A DNA stretch of 5,712 bases, from NCBI RefSeq assembly GCF_030515985.1, contig NZ_CP100376.1:837238-842949 (forward strand). Reading direction: 5' to 3'. The notes beneath the pieces were generated by a model. The model worked only from the letters and a program-made list of their open reading frames with translations. It was not told the origin of the DNA and ran no database searches. Source of the DNA: Corynebacterium accolens. Lineage in GTDB: Bacteria > Actinomycetota > Actinomycetes > Mycobacteriales > Mycobacteriaceae. A program made the position numbers and the translations under genes. Below, piece after piece: positions 4,016 through 5,712 of the stretch (the first letter of the stretch is position 1; every line of letters begins with the position of its first letter).

Positions 4016-5712
4016 TTAATACTCGACGCGCAACTCCGACAGGCGGACTTCACCGGCTTCATCGGAGGCATCCAGATCGACCGTGGCGACGAATTGATAG
4101 GCGCGATCTCCTGCCGGGTCCTTGATAATTTGCCGCACGGGCCAGCTGCGGGAGCTGGATTCTTCCAACCGGAAGTACTCCGGGCCGCGCGCCTCAGGGC
4201 CGGTATCAATATCGTCGTATTCGTCAAAGTAGTCATCCAAGACGGCGCCAAAATCGGGGACCTCGTCCAGATAATCCAATACCTCGGCCAGGCGGTCTTC
4301 TTCCTCCAGCGCGAAGAGTTGCGCGAGGCGGAACATGTAATTGCGCACCATGATGCCAAAGGCGCGTCGGTTAGCGGTAAGCGCAGTAGGATCTTCGACG
4401 CCGAAGGCCAGCTCGCGGTCGAGCGTATCTTGATCGATGGGGGAGTCCTCGCCGACCATCTGCGCCCATTCATCGACAAGCGAGGAATCCACCTGGCGGA
4501 TAAGCTCGCCCAACCAGATAATGATGTCTTCAATTTGGGGCGTCGTATATTCATCGGGGATGGACTGTTTGAGGGTGCGCCAGGCATCGGTGAGGTAGCG
4601 GAGAATAACGCCCTCAGACCGGGCTAAGCCGTAAGTGGCCACCAAGTCTGAGAAGGTCATGGCGTTTTCCACCATGTCGCGCACCACGGATTTGGGCCGC
4701 AGCTCGAATTCCTTCACCCACGCATTGGTCTCCGCAAAGGTATCGTAGGCCTGCTCGAGCAGCTCCTCTAGGGGCTTGGGCCAGGTAATATCCTCCACGA
4801 TATTCATGCGGTCGGTGTAGTCCACCCCGTCCGCCTTGAGGGCGGCAATTTCCTCCCCGCGCCGCTTCTTCTGCTGGGCCTGCAGCACCTGCCGGGGATC
4901 ATCGAGGATCGCCTCAAAGACCGAGATCACATCAAGGTGATAGCTTTCCGCCTCCGGGTCCAACAGGGAGAGCGCGGCCAAGGCAAAGGGGCCGAGGGGC
5001 TGGTTCAGGGCAAAGTCGCGCGGCAACTCCCGCACGAGGTGGTAGGGGCGGCCGTAGATATCCAGCCCCTTGGTGGATTTTTGGACCACCCCGGAATCCA
5101 CCAATCCACGGAAGAGGTCGAGGGCGGTGAGGATATCTTTATTCTGCTTGCTGCGGGGATCGTGATTATCGCGCAAGAGGTGGCGCATATGCGCATAACC
5201 ATCGCCGTGGCGGGCTAAGACATTGAGCAGCATCGAATTCGAGACCCGGAATTGCGAGGTCAACTGCTCTGGTTCTGCTTCCGTCAGCCGCGCAAAGGTC
5301 TTCTCGGACCAAGAGACTTCGCCCTCGCGTGCGGACTTTTTCTTAAGCTTCTTGAGCCGCTTCGGGTCATCGCCAATGCGCCTGCGGGCCTTGGCATTTT
5401 CAATCTCATGTTCGGGGGCCTCGACGACGACGGTGCCTTCCGTGTCGTAGCCCGCACGCCCAGCGCGCCCCGCAATCTGGTGGAATTCGCGGGATTTCAA
5501 GATGCGCTGGCGTTGCCCATCAAATTTGGCCAGGCCGGTCATCAATACGGTGCGGATGGGCACATTGATGCCCACTCCCAGGGTATCGGTACCGCAAATG
5601 ACCTTGAGAAGGCCGCGTTGCGCGAGGCGCTCCACAAGCCGCCGGTACTTGGGCAGCATTCCCGCGTGGTGGATGCCAATGCCCTTGCGAAGCAACTTTG
5701 AGAGGTCTTTGC
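4016..5712 (-). CDS. Ski2-like DEAD/DEAH-box RNA helicase with DUF3516-type C-terminus, C-terminal portion (5' end beyond window)
   Basis: The frame is open from the right edge to a TAA at 4018-4016, giving about 564 visible residues. The true start and the ATPase motifs I-III lie outside. What is seen begins in the second RecA domain with GIHHAGMLPKYRRLVE. Next come motif V, GTDTLGVGIN (about 5593-5564), and motif VI, QIAGRAGRAG (about 5479-5450). Both are typical of Ski2/Mtr4-type superfamily 2 helicases. A lysine/arginine-rich linker follows (DPKRLKKLKKKSAR), then a long C-terminal region with FRVSNSMLLNVLARHGDGYAHMRHLL that I associate with DUF3516 helicases of actinobacteria. The last ~100 residues are acidic (for example DDYFDEYDDIDTGPE). 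The protein likely unwinds RNA in the cytoplasm; its substrate is unknown to me. It is convergent with ahpD and shares its terminator. The family assignment is firm; the DUF number is from memory. Confidence 0.92.
   Translation of the reverse strand, partial: KDLSKLLRKGIGIHHAGMLPKYRRLVERLAQRGLLKVICGTDTLGVGINVPIRTVLMTGLAKFDGQRQRILKSREFHQIAGRAGRAGYDTEGTVVVEAPEHEIENAKARRRIGDDPKRLKKLKKKSAREGEVSWSEKTFARLTEAEPEQLTSQFRVSNSMLLNVLARHGDGYAHMRHLLRDNHDPRSKQNKDILTALDLFRGLVDSGVVQKSTKGLDIYGRPYHLVRELPRDFALNQPLGPFALAALSLLDPEAESYHLDVISVFEAILDDPRQVLQAQQKKRRGEEIAALKADGVDYTDRMNIVEDITWPKPLEELLEQAYDTFAETNAWVKEFELRPKSVVRDMVENAMTFSDLVATYGLARSEGVILRYLTDAWRTLKQSIPDEYTTPQIEDIIIWLGELIRQVDSSLVDEWAQMVGEDSPIDQDTLDRELAFGVEDPTALTANRRAFGIMVRNYMFRLAQLFALEEEDRLAEVLDYLDEVPDFGAVLDDYFDEYDDIDTGPEARGPEYFRLEESSSRSWPVRQIIKDPAGDRAYQFVATVDLDASDEAGEVRLSELRVEY

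Noticed and set aside
4094..4627. Long plus-strand open frame (177 codons) opposite the helicase gene
   Set aside because: It is antisense to the well-supported helicase coding sequence, has no recognisable domain, and is expected in GC-rich DNA. The same applies to plus-strand frames at 4937-5218 and 5252-5701.
5284..5695. TTG at 5695 as a start for the right-hand helicase
   Set aside because: The frame continues upstream to the window edge (KDLSK before LLRKGIG), and motifs I-III must lie further upstream, so the gene is truncated by the window and does not start here.

Overview
The window looks like chromosomal DNA from a Corynebacterium. The clues are moderately GC-rich coding DNA, a full-length OxyR whose residue numbering matches C. 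glutamicum OxyR, and mycobacterial/corynebacterial-type AhpC and AhpD. The flanking helicases are also typical actinobacterial genes. I see no phage, transposon, CRISPR, tRNA or rRNA signal, and there is no stretch over 300 bases without a gene.

Layout: (1) 1-443, minus strand: N-terminal part of an HrpA-type DEAH RNA helicase that runs off the left edge. (2) 444-564: divergent promoter region. (3) 565-1497, plus strand: unrecognised multi-pass membrane protein with a Tyr/Gly/Ser-rich cytoplasmic-type N-terminus. (4) 1511-1549: perfect 15-bp hairpin separating convergent genes. (5) 1562-2509, minus strand: oxyR. (6) 2510-2671: compact divergent oxyR/ahpC control region containing an ATAG-N6-CTAT inverted repeat, an ahpC promoter and a structured ahpC leader. 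(7) 2672-3265 ahpC and 3370-3894 ahpD, plus strand, separated by a GC hairpin. (8) 3922-3990: long terminator. (9) 4016-5712, minus strand: C-terminal portion of a Ski2-like DEAD/DEAH helicase with a DUF3516-type C-terminus, running off the right edge.

The core is a peroxide-defence module. OxyR is the thiol-based H2O2 sensor. AhpC is the 2-Cys peroxiredoxin that reduces H2O2, organic peroxides and peroxynitrite. AhpD is the adaptor that recycles oxidised AhpC, using electrons from lipoamide carried on a 2-oxoacid dehydrogenase component, as established in Mycobacterium tuberculosis. All catalytic and sensing residues I could check are present, so the module appears functional. The flanking RNA helicases have no obvious mechanistic link to peroxide defence.

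I did not find a convincing undescribed system. The most informative non-coding signals are the candidate OxyR operator overlapping both promoters, the folded ahpC leader and the hairpin between ahpC and ahpD.
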